Origin: Bacteroidales bacterium
GTDB lineage: Bacteria > Bacteroidota > Bacteroidia > Bacteroidales > F082
Assembly: GCA_015493215.1 (NCBI GenBank)
Contig: WGDP01000056.1
Span: 1 to 52,978, forward strand
Reading direction: 5' to 3'
Length of the DNA: 52,978 nucleotides
Within the stretch, counting starts at the first letter, position 1, and every line of letters begins with the position of its first letter. Below the pieces are notes generated by a model. The model was not told the DNA's origin, did not search any database, and saw nothing but the letters and a program-made list of their open reading frames with translations. The translations under genes and the position numbers were made by a program. Of the stretch, positions 1-9,679 are shown piece by piece.

Positions 1-1879
1 CCATGTTGTGAACCCCCTGCCCCATCTCGGTCCAGCCGTGTTCGAGCCTGATATGTTTGGGTGAGAGAATTTCGATTTTCACGGTTGAGTCGTCCACCAT
101 GCCGTTTCCCACACCTGAGTTTTTGATGGCACAAGCCAGGCCGGCATACTTGGCATTGTAAAAATCCTCCTTGACCGCCTCAAGGCAGGCACGGATGCCC
201 ACTCCCTGCAACTTTTGGCCCGTAGAAGTGGAAAGCCCGTCCACCAAAGCGTTGTCGTAGCGGAACTGCCAACGGTCGAACCCGCCCTGCCGGCAGATAT
301 CGTCAATACAACTTTCAAGGGCAAAAGCCACCTGGTTGGCTCCAAAACCACGCATGGCTCCGCAAGGGATGTTGTTGGTATAAACGGTTTTAGCTTCGAT
401 GTCGATGTTGGGAACATAGTAACCTCCCGAAGCATGGCCGGCCACCCGCTCGAGCACCTTATCTCCCACTGAAGCATAGGTACCCGTATCGCCTACCGCC
501 CTGAGTTTGAGTGCCGTTAACTTGCCATTTTCGTCAGCAGCAATTTCCATATCCATAAAAACAGGATGTCTTTTAGGATGCACTCTTATTGACTCTTCGC
601 GAGTTAGCGTTATTTTAACAGGTTTATTCATCAGAAATGAAAACAGAGCAGTATGTCCCTGAATCGAAAGATCTTCTTTACCTCCAAAGCCTCCTCCGTT
701 GGGCACCAAAACAACTCTTACTTTATCTTCGGGAAGTCCCAGTATTAGTGCCACCTGCCTGCGGTCTTCGTAAACCCCCTGGCTTTGACTGTATAAAACA
801 ATTCCTCCCTCACCGTCGGGCATGGCCACGGCTGCCTCCTTTTCCAGAAAAGCATGCTCAATACGCTGGGTTTCGTAATGACCTTTGGAAACATATTTGG
901 CATTGGCAATCTCCTCGTCAACTTTACCGATGGTAAAGCTTGTCGTGCTAAAATTGTTGGGTCGTTCGGGATGAATCCGTTTGGCCGTAAGGGCTTCAAA
1001 TACATCGGTAACAGGCTCATAAACCTCATATTCAACCTCAATCAACTCAACAGCTTTGCGGGCAATGGCATCGGATTGAGCCACTACGCCTGCCAATACA
1101 TTGCCAATGTAATGGGTAGTTTCGCCAACGCCAATCATCACAGGCCAGTCGGGAATAATCAGGCCAACCTTATGTTGTCCGGGAATATCACCGGCAGTAA
1201 ATACACGATAAACTCCTTGCAGCTTTTCTGCTTTGGAAGTGTCAATTTTAAGCACCTTTGCCGAAGGATGATTGCTGAACTTTAAGGCTCCGAAAAGCAT
1301 ACCGTCAAACGCAAGGTCGTCCACAAATTTACGCTGTCCCAAAGCAGTTTCATAGGCCTGGTACTTGGGTTGCCGCTGTCCGATTTTACCATCGGTATTG
1401 GCAATTTCGAGCTGTTTGTGTTGACGTAAAGTTTCGCCGGCAAAAAGAATTGCCTCTTCAATTTTTTTATAACCGGTACAACGGCACAAATGCGGTTTGA
1501 TGGCTTTTTGTACCTCTTCTATTGTCGGGTTAGGATTATCCTGTAACAACACTTTGGTGCGACTGATGAAGCCGGGGGTACAAAAACCACACTGCACGGC
1601 ACCTTTGTTAACAAAAGCTTTGGCAATGGTATCTTTAACATATTCGGGAAAGCCCTCGGGGGTAAATATTTCGGCGCCATCCACTTTGGACATCTTAATG
1701 ACACACGACAATTTGGCTTTACCGTTTATTTCCACCGTACAGGCACCACAGGCTGCCTGTCCCGAGCAACCGTCCTTTACCGCAGTAAGCTGTTTTTCGT
1801 TACGCAGATATTTTAACAACGACAAATCAGGGTCGCCGTTAAAATGCTGTTGTTCACCATTTAAAGTAAAAGTAATCAT
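1..1879 (-). CDS. xdh: Xanthine dehydrogenase-like molybdenum hydroxylase (fused 2Fe-2S + Mo-binding domains; Se-dependent XDH type), C-terminus beyond the window
   Basis: My translation from ATG at 1879 (MITFTLNGEQQHFNGDPDLSLLKYLRNEKQLTAVKDGCSGQAACGACTVEINGKAKLSC...VQCGFCTPGF...CRCTGYKKIEEA...) shows both [2Fe-2S] motifs, then Mo-domain sequence (NGGGFGGKED, GAMRGFGANQVAFALE, GWTEMGQGVHNM) to the window edge in frame. Not in the ORF track because there is no stop in the window. Confidence 0.9.
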   Translation of the reverse strand, partial: MITFTLNGEQQHFNGDPDLSLLKYLRNEKQLTAVKDGCSGQAACGACTVEINGKAKLSCVIKMSKVDGAEIFTPEGFPEYVKDTIAKAFVNKGAVQCGFCTPGFISRTKVLLQDNPNPTIEEVQKAIKPHLCRCTGYKKIEEAILFAGETLRQHKQLEIANTDGKIGQRQPKYQAYETALGQRKFVDDLAFDGMLFGALKFSNHPSAKVLKIDTSKAEKLQGVYRVFTAGDIPGQHKVGLIIPDWPVMIGVGETTHYIGNVLAGVVAQSDAIARKAVELIEVEYEVYEPVTDVFEALTAKRIHPERPNNFSTTSFTIGKVDEEIANAKYVSKGHYETQRIEHAFLEKEAAVAMPDGEGGIVLYSQSQGVYEDRRQVALILGLPEDKVRVVLVPNGGGFGGKEDLSIQGHTALFSFLMNKPVKITLTREESIRVHPKRHPVFMDMEIAADENGKLTALKLRAVGDTGTYASVGDKVLERVAGHASGGYYVPNIDIEAKTVYTNNIPCGAMRGFGANQVAFALESCIDDICRQGGFDRWQFRYDNALVDGLSTSTGQKLQGVGIRACLEAVKEDFYNAKYAGLACAIKNSGVGNGMVDDSTVKIEILSPKHIRLEHGWTEMGQGVHNM

Positions 1880-3126
1880 TGTAAAAGTTTTTCTAATTCC
1901 GACAACTCAGGTTTGATGGCTTTTGGAAGTTTTAGCCTGCTGCTCACCGTGTTGATATCTTTTAATCCGCTTCCGGTAAGCAACACAACATTATCCGAAT
2001 CCGGTTCAAGCTGCCGGTTATCACGATAATACAGCAGTCCGGCAAAAGCTGTGGCAGCGGCCGGTTCGGAAAAAATTCCGGTATTTTTTGCCAGCACCGA
2101 TGATGCCTCCATAATTTTGTCATCGGATACCGAAAGCCATTCGCCCTGATATTTTTTAAGGTATTGAGCCGCCATAAAGTAGTTTCGCGGAACATCAACC
2201 GAAATGGAATCGGCAAGGGTATGGCTAACTTTCACTTCAAATGTATCGTTGTTGAGGTTACGAACCAGGTTGTCACTTCCTTCTGACTGCACCGCCACAA
2301 TAACCGGCATTTTGTTAATGATTCCCAACTCAAGCAAATCCTCAAATCCCTTATAAACTCCCGATATAATTACGCCATCGCCCACCGGGACAAAAATACG
2401 GTTGGGAATTTTGCCGTTCATTTGAGCAAACATCTCAAAGGCCACGGTTTTTTTCCCTTCGATGGTCACGGGGTTAAAAGCCGTATTCCGGTTATACCAG
2501 CCAAACTTTTCGGTGGCGGCCATGCTTAAATCGAAGGCATCATCGTAGGTGCCTGCCACGGGAACAATAGTGGCGCCGTACATCATAATTTGTGTAAGCT
2601 TGGCCAAAGGCGCCGACTGTGGCACCATAATAATGGCTTTTTGCCGTTGAGCCGCACAAATTCCCGCCAACGACGAACCGGCATTCCCGGTGGAAGCCGC
2701 CACAATGGTGGTATGGTTATGCTCTTTGGCATAGGCCGAAACCAAAGCGGAAGCCCTGTCCTTAAATGAGAAGGTGGGATTTTGCCCGTCATCTTTTAAA
2801 AAAAGATTAAAATCCTGTTCCTTGTCATCCAGTTTACCAATTTTGTAAAAGGGTGTTTGGCCAATACGCAGGGGTGGCATACTGTCAAGCGATTTTACAG
2901 GCAGCAAGTCAAGAAAACCCGAATTGGCTAACGAAGAAAAATCCACTCCTCTTTCCTTTAACAAATCGTACCTGTAAACCGTTTTTAAAACCCCTTTGGG
3001 AGGCAGCCCGGGAGTGTTTTCCGCTGCACACTTGGGACAGAGGTATTGCACCTCCGTGCTGCTATACTGCCGGCTACAGTTTACACACTGAAACAGATAC
3101 TTGCTATGATTATGATCGAATGACAT
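1876..3126 (-). CDS. Threonine synthase-like PLP fold-type II enzyme with N-terminal zinc ribbon
   Basis: N-terminal FQCVNCSRQYSS...YLCPKCAAEN zinc ribbon, FSFKDRASALVSAYAKEH PLP-Lys region, STGNAGSSLAGICA; ATGA overlap with the downstream xdh start. Confidence 0.85.
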   Translation of the reverse strand: MSFDHNHSKYLFQCVNCSRQYSSTEVQYLCPKCAAENTPGLPPKGVLKTVYRYDLLKERGVDFSSLANSGFLDLLPVKSLDSMPPLRIGQTPFYKIGKLDDKEQDFNLFLKDDGQNPTFSFKDRASALVSAYAKEHNHTTIVAASTGNAGSSLAGICAAQRQKAIIMVPQSAPLAKLTQIMMYGATIVPVAGTYDDAFDLSMAATEKFGWYNRNTAFNPVTIEGKKTVAFEMFAQMNGKIPNRIFVPVGDGVIISGVYKGFEDLLELGIINKMPVIVAVQSEGSDNLVRNLNNDTFEVKVSHTLADSISVDVPRNYFMAAQYLKKYQGEWLSVSDDKIMEASSVLAKNTGIFSEPAAATAFAGLLYYRDNRQLEPDSDNVVLLTGSGLKDINTVSSRLKLPKAIKPELSELEKLLQ

Positions 3127-3239
3127 TGGTTGATGTTTCCTTAGTTATTGAACTTATTTAAATTATTTTATTTGAACTACTGGTAAAATAATGCAAACCA
3201 GAAAAGTGAATATATTTTCTCATAGACCCACCCCTTTAT

Positions 3240-3255
3240 CCCCTCCAAGGAGGGG
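3240..3255. repeat. REP-like palindrome CCCCTCC-AA-GGAGGGG
   Basis: 7-bp perfect arms in intergenic DNA, read directly. Confidence 0.5.
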
Positions 3256-3326
3256 AATATGGAATTCATTTTCTGATTTACAATATTTTACACTCATTAT
3301 CATTAGGTTAACTTTAAACAAGTTCG

Positions 3327-4799
3327 TTACAAATACTTCTTTAATAATCCGGTACGTTCGTTAAACTCCTCAATTTCCTGATCCCACTCATCCACTTTGG
3401 CGTAGCGCGATTTCCAATAGTTATGATCGTACCATTGCGCATTGAGTTCTTCGGAAGTTTTACCCTGCTGCTCAACCCATGTAAAATATTTAAGGTTGTG
3501 CATCCGTTTTTTCTCGTAGTAGTTCATCTCAATCATGGCATCGGTGCTCAAGCCAAGCATGTCGGCCTCAAAACTTATGGCCGCATCACGATTGGTAAAC
3601 TCTCCGTGCAATTCGGTTTCTTCTTTCAGGCGGCTTTGGTACATCTCCATGGAATCGGTGGCTACGGTAAAAATCATATCGTTTTCATCCATTTCGTGCC
3701 ATTTGGCCAATTTGATGGATCCCATAAGGTTGGCAATGGATGAGATACCGAGCAATTCCAGCTTATCAACCAGTTCCGGATCAATTTTCAGTTCATTTTT
3801 AAGATACTCTTTACCGGCAGGTTCGTTAAAGAGGCGCATAAGGCGGATATTGGGATTGTCGTCGATGCCGGCAACCATATCCATGTTGCGGATGTTGTGA
3901 ATCCAAGGCACATGTTTATCGCCAATACCTTCGATGCGATGCTCGCCAAAGCCGTTGTATAGCAGGGTTGGGCACTGTAAAGCTTCGCCGGCACAAACTT
4001 TAAATGTGGGGAATTTTTCGCGAAGGTAGTCGGTACTTCCAAGGGTTCCGGCCGAGCCTTGCGTTAAGAAAACGCCGCTAAAGCGATTGTCGTCCTTTTT
4101 AATTTTATTATAAACTTCCTCCATGGCCGGGCCGGTAACAGCATAGTGCCACAGCGAGTTACCAATCTCTTCAAACTGGTTTAGGTTTACAATTTCGTCG
4201 CCACGTTCGGCCAACAGCTCTTTTACCTTGTCGTAAATTTCTTTAACATTGCTTTCGGTTCCGGGGGTAGCAAAAACTTCGGCACCTACCTTATGCAGCC
4301 AGTCGAAACGCTCCTGCGACATCCCTTTGGGTAATACGGCAATGGATTTACAACCCAACAAATAGGAGTCGTAAGCTCCTCCGCGACAATAATTTCCGGT
4401 GGATGGCCAAAGCGCTTTCTGACGTGAAGGATCAAAGCGCCCGGTTACCAGTTTTTCAACCAAAGGGCCAAAGGTGGCTCCCACTTTATGTGCTCCCGTT
4501 GGAAAAAATTTGCCGATAAGCATCACAATACGGGCTTTTACTCCGGTAAGTTCAGGGGGCAACTCAATATAGTTAACGCCATCAAATTTTCCACCGAATT
4601 TTACCGGTTCGTTTTTCCAGGTAATACGAAACAGATTTAAGGGATTCAGATCCCAAAGTCCGATATTTTTTAATTCGTCTTTAATTTTTTCAGGAACCAG
4701 GTCGGGGTTCCTCATCTGTTTGTAGGTAGGAAGAATAATATTTTTCTCTCTGCACTGCTTTACTGTGTTTTCCAACACTTGTCTTTCTTGTTCTGTCAT
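3327..4799 (-). CDS. PLP-dependent enzyme, fold type II (tryptophan synthase beta-like superfamily), 490 aa
   Basis: GKFFPTGAHKVGATFGPLVEKLVTG (PLP lysine), WPSTGNYCRGGAYDSYLLGCKSIAVLPKGMSQERFDWL, GSAGTLGSTDYLR. Confidence 0.8.
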   Translation of the reverse strand: MTEQERQVLENTVKQCREKNIILPTYKQMRNPDLVPEKIKDELKNIGLWDLNPLNLFRITWKNEPVKFGGKFDGVNYIELPPELTGVKARIVMLIGKFFPTGAHKVGATFGPLVEKLVTGRFDPSRQKALWPSTGNYCRGGAYDSYLLGCKSIAVLPKGMSQERFDWLHKVGAEVFATPGTESNVKEIYDKVKELLAERGDEIVNLNQFEEIGNSLWHYAVTGPAMEEVYNKIKKDDNRFSGVFLTQGSAGTLGSTDYLREKFPTFKVCAGEALQCPTLLYNGFGEHRIEGIGDKHVPWIHNIRNMDMVAGIDDNPNIRLMRLFNEPAGKEYLKNELKIDPELVDKLELLGISSIANLMGSIKLAKWHEMDENDMIFTVATDSMEMYQSRLKEETELHGEFTNRDAAISFEADMLGLSTDAMIEMNYYEKKRMHNLKYFTWVEQQGKTSEELNAQWYDHNYWKSRYAKVDEWDQEIEEFNERTGLLKKYL

Positions 4800-4905
4800 A
4801 ATTGATTATTTTTCGTTCTGTAACTATTTGTTAATACACATCGTTTTCAAATCTTTTAATTTTTGATGTGTGATTCTTTCTCCATTTTTATATATTACCA
4901 TATTT

Positions 4906-5781
4906 TCACTCAATATGGTTCCCATTTTTAATGTTCATAATCATATCCATCGCTTCTATTTCCATTTTTGAAAAGGCAAACCATTTTTTACCCAAATCTT
5001 TTAAACTTGCTCCAATATGATATATTACTTTTTCATCAATAATTAAAAAGCGGTCGTGAGCTTTACTGAATTTTTGTATCTCTATTTTTGGATATTGTAT
5101 GTTATATTTTTCTAAATCTTGCTTTAATATTTTTGTAATGTTTTTAGTGTAAATTTTTACTTCTACATTTTTATTTCGTTTGGTAAAAAGCTGTAATACT
5201 GTTTCATCGATATAATTATCAATCAAGAGTATAGATTTTTTTGCAGATTTAATTAAATCAGCAACAAAAACATAAGCATCAAAAACCTGCCCATCGTAAA
5301 AAACACCTTGATTGGGTGGTAAATTGGCTTGTATTTGCAAATCAATACCTTCAACTTTTTCGACAAGTTTATGAAAATTATCTTCTAAGCGGTTCATTCG
5401 TTGGTTTAGAGCATATCCTTTTAGTAAATAATCTTTCAGTATTTTATTTGCCCAAATACGGAATTGTGTACCTTGCTTTGATTTTACTCTATAACCTACT
5501 GAAATAATTACATCAAGATTGTAGTATTCAACATTTTTAATCTGTGTTTTTCCTTTAATGGCACCGTGCTGAGTGGTATGTGCAAAATATGCACAGACCT
5601 CTTCTCTTTTTAATTCACCTTCTTTAAAAATATTGTTGATATGTCGGCTGATTACACTCCTGTCACGACCAAACAGTGAAGAAATTTGTTCTTTGTTTAA
5701 CCAGACAGTTTCTTCACCAACCCTTACTTCAATATGCTGAGTAAGCTCTTCTGATTTATATAGTATAATTTCGTTTTTCAT
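4906..5781 (-). CDS. RhuM-family protein
   Basis: EVRVGEETVWLNKEQISSLFGRDRSVISRHINNIFKEGELKREEVCAYFAHTTQHGAIKGKTQIKNVEYYNLDVIISVGYRVKSKQGTQFRIWANKILKDYLLKGYALNQ is the typical RhuM/Fic-associated N-terminal signature. Confidence 0.85.
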   Translation of the reverse strand: MKNEIILYKSEELTQHIEVRVGEETVWLNKEQISSLFGRDRSVISRHINNIFKEGELKREEVCAYFAHTTQHGAIKGKTQIKNVEYYNLDVIISVGYRVKSKQGTQFRIWANKILKDYLLKGYALNQRMNRLEDNFHKLVEKVEGIDLQIQANLPPNQGVFYDGQVFDAYVFVADLIKSAKKSILLIDNYIDETVLQLFTKRNKNVEVKIYTKNITKILKQDLEKYNIQYPKIEIQKFSKAHDRFLIIDEKVIYHIGASLKDLGKKWFAFSKMEIEAMDMIMNIKNGNHIE

Positions 5782-5982
5782 AAGCTAAACCCAATTTTAG
5801 AAAGTTGCGTTGTAATTTTTTAGTATAACCCGGCTTCTTTATCCATCTGCAGTTTTAATGTAGCTGTATGGTCTTCCCTTTTTTCTTCAAAACTGTTATT
5901 ACCTGTTTTTGCCATATATTTTAATTTCCTTTATTCGTTTTCGGTATTCTCTTTCTTGCATTGGGCACAACTATCTTAAACG

Positions 5983-8900
5983 CTAACTATCTCCAAAAAA
6001 CGACAATACACCATCCAATATCACCATCATTTTAACGGGTTCATCCAAAATTGCTTCAAAATTACTATTTTCCTTAACTTTAAGGTCAACTATATTAAAG
6101 TTGTTTTTGTCAAACAGAACTTCTGCATTTTTCAAAGAAAACCTATATCCGGTTTTTTCAGACTTTAATTCAACATATTGTCCGTTTAAATTGCTTTCCA
6201 GCGTACCCGATTTCCTGTTAAACCAGTAACCATCACCATTGCTTTCAAAGCTTGATTTGTTTAAATAAAGATGCGGCTTATCAAGATAGGGTTTTCCTGC
6301 TGTGGGGCAAAAAGTTGCGCAGTTCCCACACTCGTTACACCAGTCGGCAAGATGCAAAATCTGTTGTTTTTGTGAGATGGTAAAATCATCCGTTTTATTG
6401 ACGGTTGTTTTACCGTTGTTGACTTCTACTTTCCAAACGGGATAGGTGCGCGGAGTGGTTTGATAGGAGTGAAAAGCCACATTGGGGCACACTGTTGTAC
6501 AAACGTTACATACCTCATCGCAAAGCAAACAGCGTGATGCCTCCTCCATGGCCTGCTCTTTGGTAAGGGGAGTTGTAACCTGATTAAAATTTTTCCGGTC
6601 AGTCAGCGGTGTTTCAACAATCTGCAAGGGTTTGGTTTTAACGGCCCTCTTAAGTGTATGATTTAATAAGGTAACGGAGGCTCTTTCGGGTTTGCCAACT
6701 GCAAGTTCTTCCAGCTTTGCTTTGGCAATCATTTCGTTGGCAGCTTTACGTCCGTCGCCAATGGCATTGATGGCTGTGGAAGCTCCACGAAGCGCATCGC
6801 CACCCACAAAAACATTCTCCAATTGCGTTTGATAACTTCCCTGTTTTGTTTTAAGCAGTTTCGGATTGGCAACATCAATGGCCAGGTCTTGCCCAACGGC
6901 AGGGATAACCGTATCAAATTCCATATCAAACTCCGAGCCGGCCACAGGTACGGGACGCGACCGGCCACTGTCATCCTTTTCGCCAGGTTTCATTTTAATG
7001 CAGGTTATCGACTTTACTTTTCCATGAAACGTGTTTATTTTGATGGGCGAAACCAGCTCCATTATCTCCATCCCCTCTTCCAAAACCGCGGTTATTTCCC
7101 CCTGATCTGCAGGCATTTCGTGAACACGACGCCGGTATAAAATGGTAACCTTACCATCGTTACCGATAAGCCGGTAAGCCGTACGGGCTGCATCCATGGC
7201 CGTGTTGCCACCACCAATAATGGCTACCTTTTCACCAAGATTTACGGAATGGTTTTCCTTCACATTAAACAGAAATTCCAACGGGTCTAAAACACCTTTG
7301 GCATGGCAGCCTTCAATGGATAGCTTTCTGGATTTTTGTGCACCCGCAGCAAGATAAACAAACCTGTTATCAGCACGTAGCTGCTCAAATTTTTGTTTAT
7401 CAACAGGTGCATTGAAGTGCACCTTAACACCAAGGGCTTCAATTCGGTGAATATCAATATCCACAGCTTCATCGGTAAGGCGGAACGAAGGAATAGCACC
7501 CGAAACCATGCCTCCCGGCCGGCCTTTGGCTTCGTAAATCTCCACCTCAAAACCTGCCTGCGCCATAAACCATGCACACGACAATCCGGAAGGCCCTGCT
7601 CCCACAATGGCAACCTTTCCTTTTCCCTTTTGATGGGCAGTTGCATAATTAAGATTGTGTTCCACGGCATATTCGGCAACAAACCGTTTTATTTCACGAA
7701 TCAACAAGGGGCTGTCGTAGTTTATTCGCGTACACTTTGTGGTACACTGATGGTCGCATATCATTCCGGTGGTATTAGGAAACGGATTGGTACGCATAAT
7801 CACCTCGAAAGCCTTGTCAAAATCGCCGTGAGCAGTATGGTACATGTAATCGGGGATGTCCTGATTGGTGGGACAGGTATCAACACACGGGGCATGAACA
7901 CAATCGAACGCACCCAACGGCCTTGTTGTTTTAATGCTAGGCGTGTGTAAGGTTATCTTTTTATATCTTTTGCTGCTTACCGTTTTTTGGGCATAATTAT
8001 TCAGGTTAGTTAGCAACTGCTCCGTTAAACTTTTACCGGATTCGGCACTTTTTTTTGCAATGAAACCATGGGTGGAAACCGCCTCAGATTTTTCAAAAGC
8101 ATTTCGCAACTCATCCAAATACTGATGAAGCCGTCCGTAACCACCCGGTTTTAAAATATCGGAACAAACGGTAACAGGCGACAGGCCACAGGCAATCAGG
8201 TCGGCCATGTTATATGCATCGGCACCCCCCGAAAAGGAGATGTCCAGTTCGCCGTTAAAATAATTTTGAATTTTTGCTGCAAGGTTCACCGAAATGGGAT
8301 GTAAAGCCCTACCGCTCATGTACATCATCTCCTCCGAAGGTGCAAAAACATTTTTATTGTTTCTGCTTTCAAGCGTGTTGGTGAGCTTTAACCCGAAGAA
8401 AAGGTCATTTTCTTTTGCCGACTGCCTGAGGTTTGAGATAATTTTTACAGCTTCCGGAAATTTTAAATCGTGTTCAAAAGCAATGTCGGGAACCTCGGTA
8501 TTGAATCCTGAGCTTTTAAGAATAGCATGAAGGTTTTCTTTTCCAAGCAGCGTGGGATTTAGTTTAATGGTGGTGTGTAATTTCTTTTCATTGATGAGAT
8601 AATGACCGATTTTTTCGATTTCATCGGGCGGGCAACCGTGCATGGTGGAAAGGGTAATATTGTCGGATAGAAGAGATGAAATTTCAATGTTTTCTATTTC
8701 GGGATAGACGGGTTTTATTTCATTGATTTTGGCCTTCAGCTCCAGCGATGCATCTTGCATCTTGTTGAAAAACCACTGTACATTGGGTTTCATAATGCCT
8801 TCGTAGTCGTACCCCACGCTCATGTTAAAAACAAACCCGGGTTCTGTTTCATCCCAGCCCAATTCATGTTTTAAAATATGGATGATTATCCAGGCATTCA

Positions 8901-9273
8901 GGTATTGTTCGAACGACTGATGTATTTTCAGCTCCTGCGACCACTCACAATTGTATCCTTCGTCCTGCATATCGATACAGGGTTTTGAAACGTCCAGCTC
9001 ATCAAGTGTTTGAACGGTTTTAAGCTCAATAAAACGTGCTCCCGTTAGCCAGGCAGTAATGATGTTTTGCGCCATTTGGGTGTGGGGGCCGGCAGCCACA
9101 CCCAGCGGATTTTCAAGTAACTGCCCGAAACGCCTGATACGAAAGGGATCGGATTTTTTCGGTTCAAAAAACAACTCGCGAGGTATATTAAATACAGTGT
9201 TTCTCTGTTTTAACTGTGCCAAGACAATTTTGGTAAGCTCTTTTACCGGAATTATTTCAAATCTATCGGTCAT
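5983..9273 (-). CDS. ygfK: Putative selenate reductase subunit YgfK-type oxidoreductase (DHOD-like N-terminus + GltD-like FAD/NAD domain + Fe-S motifs), 1096 aa
   Basis: MTDRFEIIPVKELTKIVLAQLKQ N-terminus; GltD-like CVDTCPTNQDIPDYMYHTAHGDFDKAFEVIMRTNPFPNTTGMICDHQC; VAIVGAGPSGLSCAWFMAQAGFEVEIYEA; C-terminal CLLCDEVCNVCTTVCPN and CNECGNCATFCP clusters. Confidence 0.9.
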   Translation of the reverse strand: MTDRFEIIPVKELTKIVLAQLKQRNTVFNIPRELFFEPKKSDPFRIRRFGQLLENPLGVAAGPHTQMAQNIITAWLTGARFIELKTVQTLDELDVSKPCIDMQDEGYNCEWSQELKIHQSFEQYLNAWIIIHILKHELGWDETEPGFVFNMSVGYDYEGIMKPNVQWFFNKMQDASLELKAKINEIKPVYPEIENIEISSLLSDNITLSTMHGCPPDEIEKIGHYLINEKKLHTTIKLNPTLLGKENLHAILKSSGFNTEVPDIAFEHDLKFPEAVKIISNLRQSAKENDLFFGLKLTNTLESRNNKNVFAPSEEMMYMSGRALHPISVNLAAKIQNYFNGELDISFSGGADAYNMADLIACGLSPVTVCSDILKPGGYGRLHQYLDELRNAFEKSEAVSTHGFIAKKSAESGKSLTEQLLTNLNNYAQKTVSSKRYKKITLHTPSIKTTRPLGAFDCVHAPCVDTCPTNQDIPDYMYHTAHGDFDKAFEVIMRTNPFPNTTGMICDHQCTTKCTRINYDSPLLIREIKRFVAEYAVEHNLNYATAHQKGKGKVAIVGAGPSGLSCAWFMAQAGFEVEIYEAKGRPGGMVSGAIPSFRLTDEAVDIDIHRIEALGVKVHFNAPVDKQKFEQLRADNRFVYLAAGAQKSRKLSIEGCHAKGVLDPLEFLFNVKENHSVNLGEKVAIIGGGNTAMDAARTAYRLIGNDGKVTILYRRRVHEMPADQGEITAVLEEGMEIMELVSPIKINTFHGKVKSITCIKMKPGEKDDSGRSRPVPVAGSEFDMEFDTVIPAVGQDLAIDVANPKLLKTKQGSYQTQLENVFVGGDALRGASTAINAIGDGRKAANEMIAKAKLEELAVGKPERASVTLLNHTLKRAVKTKPLQIVETPLTDRKNFNQVTTPLTKEQAMEEASRCLLCDEVCNVCTTVCPNVAFHSYQTTPRTYPVWKVEVNNGKTTVNKTDDFTISQKQQILHLADWCNECGNCATFCPTAGKPYLDKPHLYLNKSSFESNGDGYWFNRKSGTLESNLNGQYVELKSEKTGYRFSLKNAEVLFDKNNFNIVDLKVKENSNFEAILDEPVKMMVILDGVLSFFGDS

Positions 9274-9328
9274 GCCTGTTTGTTTAAAAAATAATCAACA
9301 AAAGTAATATAATATGGAGTTCAAAGTC

Positions 9329-9349
9329 GGTCAGATTACAAATCTGACC
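9329..9349. repeat. REP-like palindrome, family A copy 1: GGTCAGATT-ACA-AATCTGACC
   Basis: Perfect 9-3-9 inverted repeat; second copy at 9521 with similar 3' flank. Confidence 0.75.
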
Positions 9350-9520
9350 AAGCTTTTGTGGTTTAGCAGGTTCGAGCTTTAGTGGACCGGTCAGTCCTTT
9401 CAGGTCGAGGCCTATCTGTCGGCCGACAGGCTTACAGGTGGAGAGCTGAAAGGCCGGAAACAGGGAGATAACAGTCATATTATAAATGCAATATGGGATG
9501 TCGTATCGGCGATGTCGGTC

Positions 9521-9541
9521 GGTCAGATTACAAATCTGACC
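9521..9541. repeat. REP-like palindrome, family A copy 2
   Basis: Same 21-mer as 9329..9349. Confidence 0.75.
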
Positions 9542-9623
9542 GAGCTTCAATGGTTTTAACACAGTATCTTTCAGGACACCAACGCACGTATCTACCTCGA
9601 CCCGAAAGGTTTTTCAAGGCTAC

Positions 9624-9662
9624 AAAAAAACCTCGTGAGCAAAGGCAACACGAGGTTTTTTT
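9624..9662. terminator. Bidirectional intrinsic terminator
   Basis: AAAAAAACCTCGTG - 11 nt - CACGAGGTTTTTTT, 14-nt perfect arms, just downstream of the minus-strand ALDH stop. Confidence 0.85.
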
Positions 9663-9679
9663 AGCAATTGATTTTTTAA

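Noticed and set aside
79-1704. Short ORFs in the track (79..477, 637..936, 745..1041, 854..1285, 1497..1916, 1519..1704)
   Set aside because: All overlap the true minus-strand xdh frame (1..1879), which the track misses because the gene is truncated by the window edge.
4906-5781. RhuM gene as evidence of a full type I restriction-modification or defence island
   Set aside because: No hsdM/hsdS/hsdR or other defence genes are present in the flanks.
9284-9562. 92-aa ORF on minus strand
   Set aside because: Composed of the two REP palindromes (repeated LGQICNLTD) and linker; no protein-like signature.
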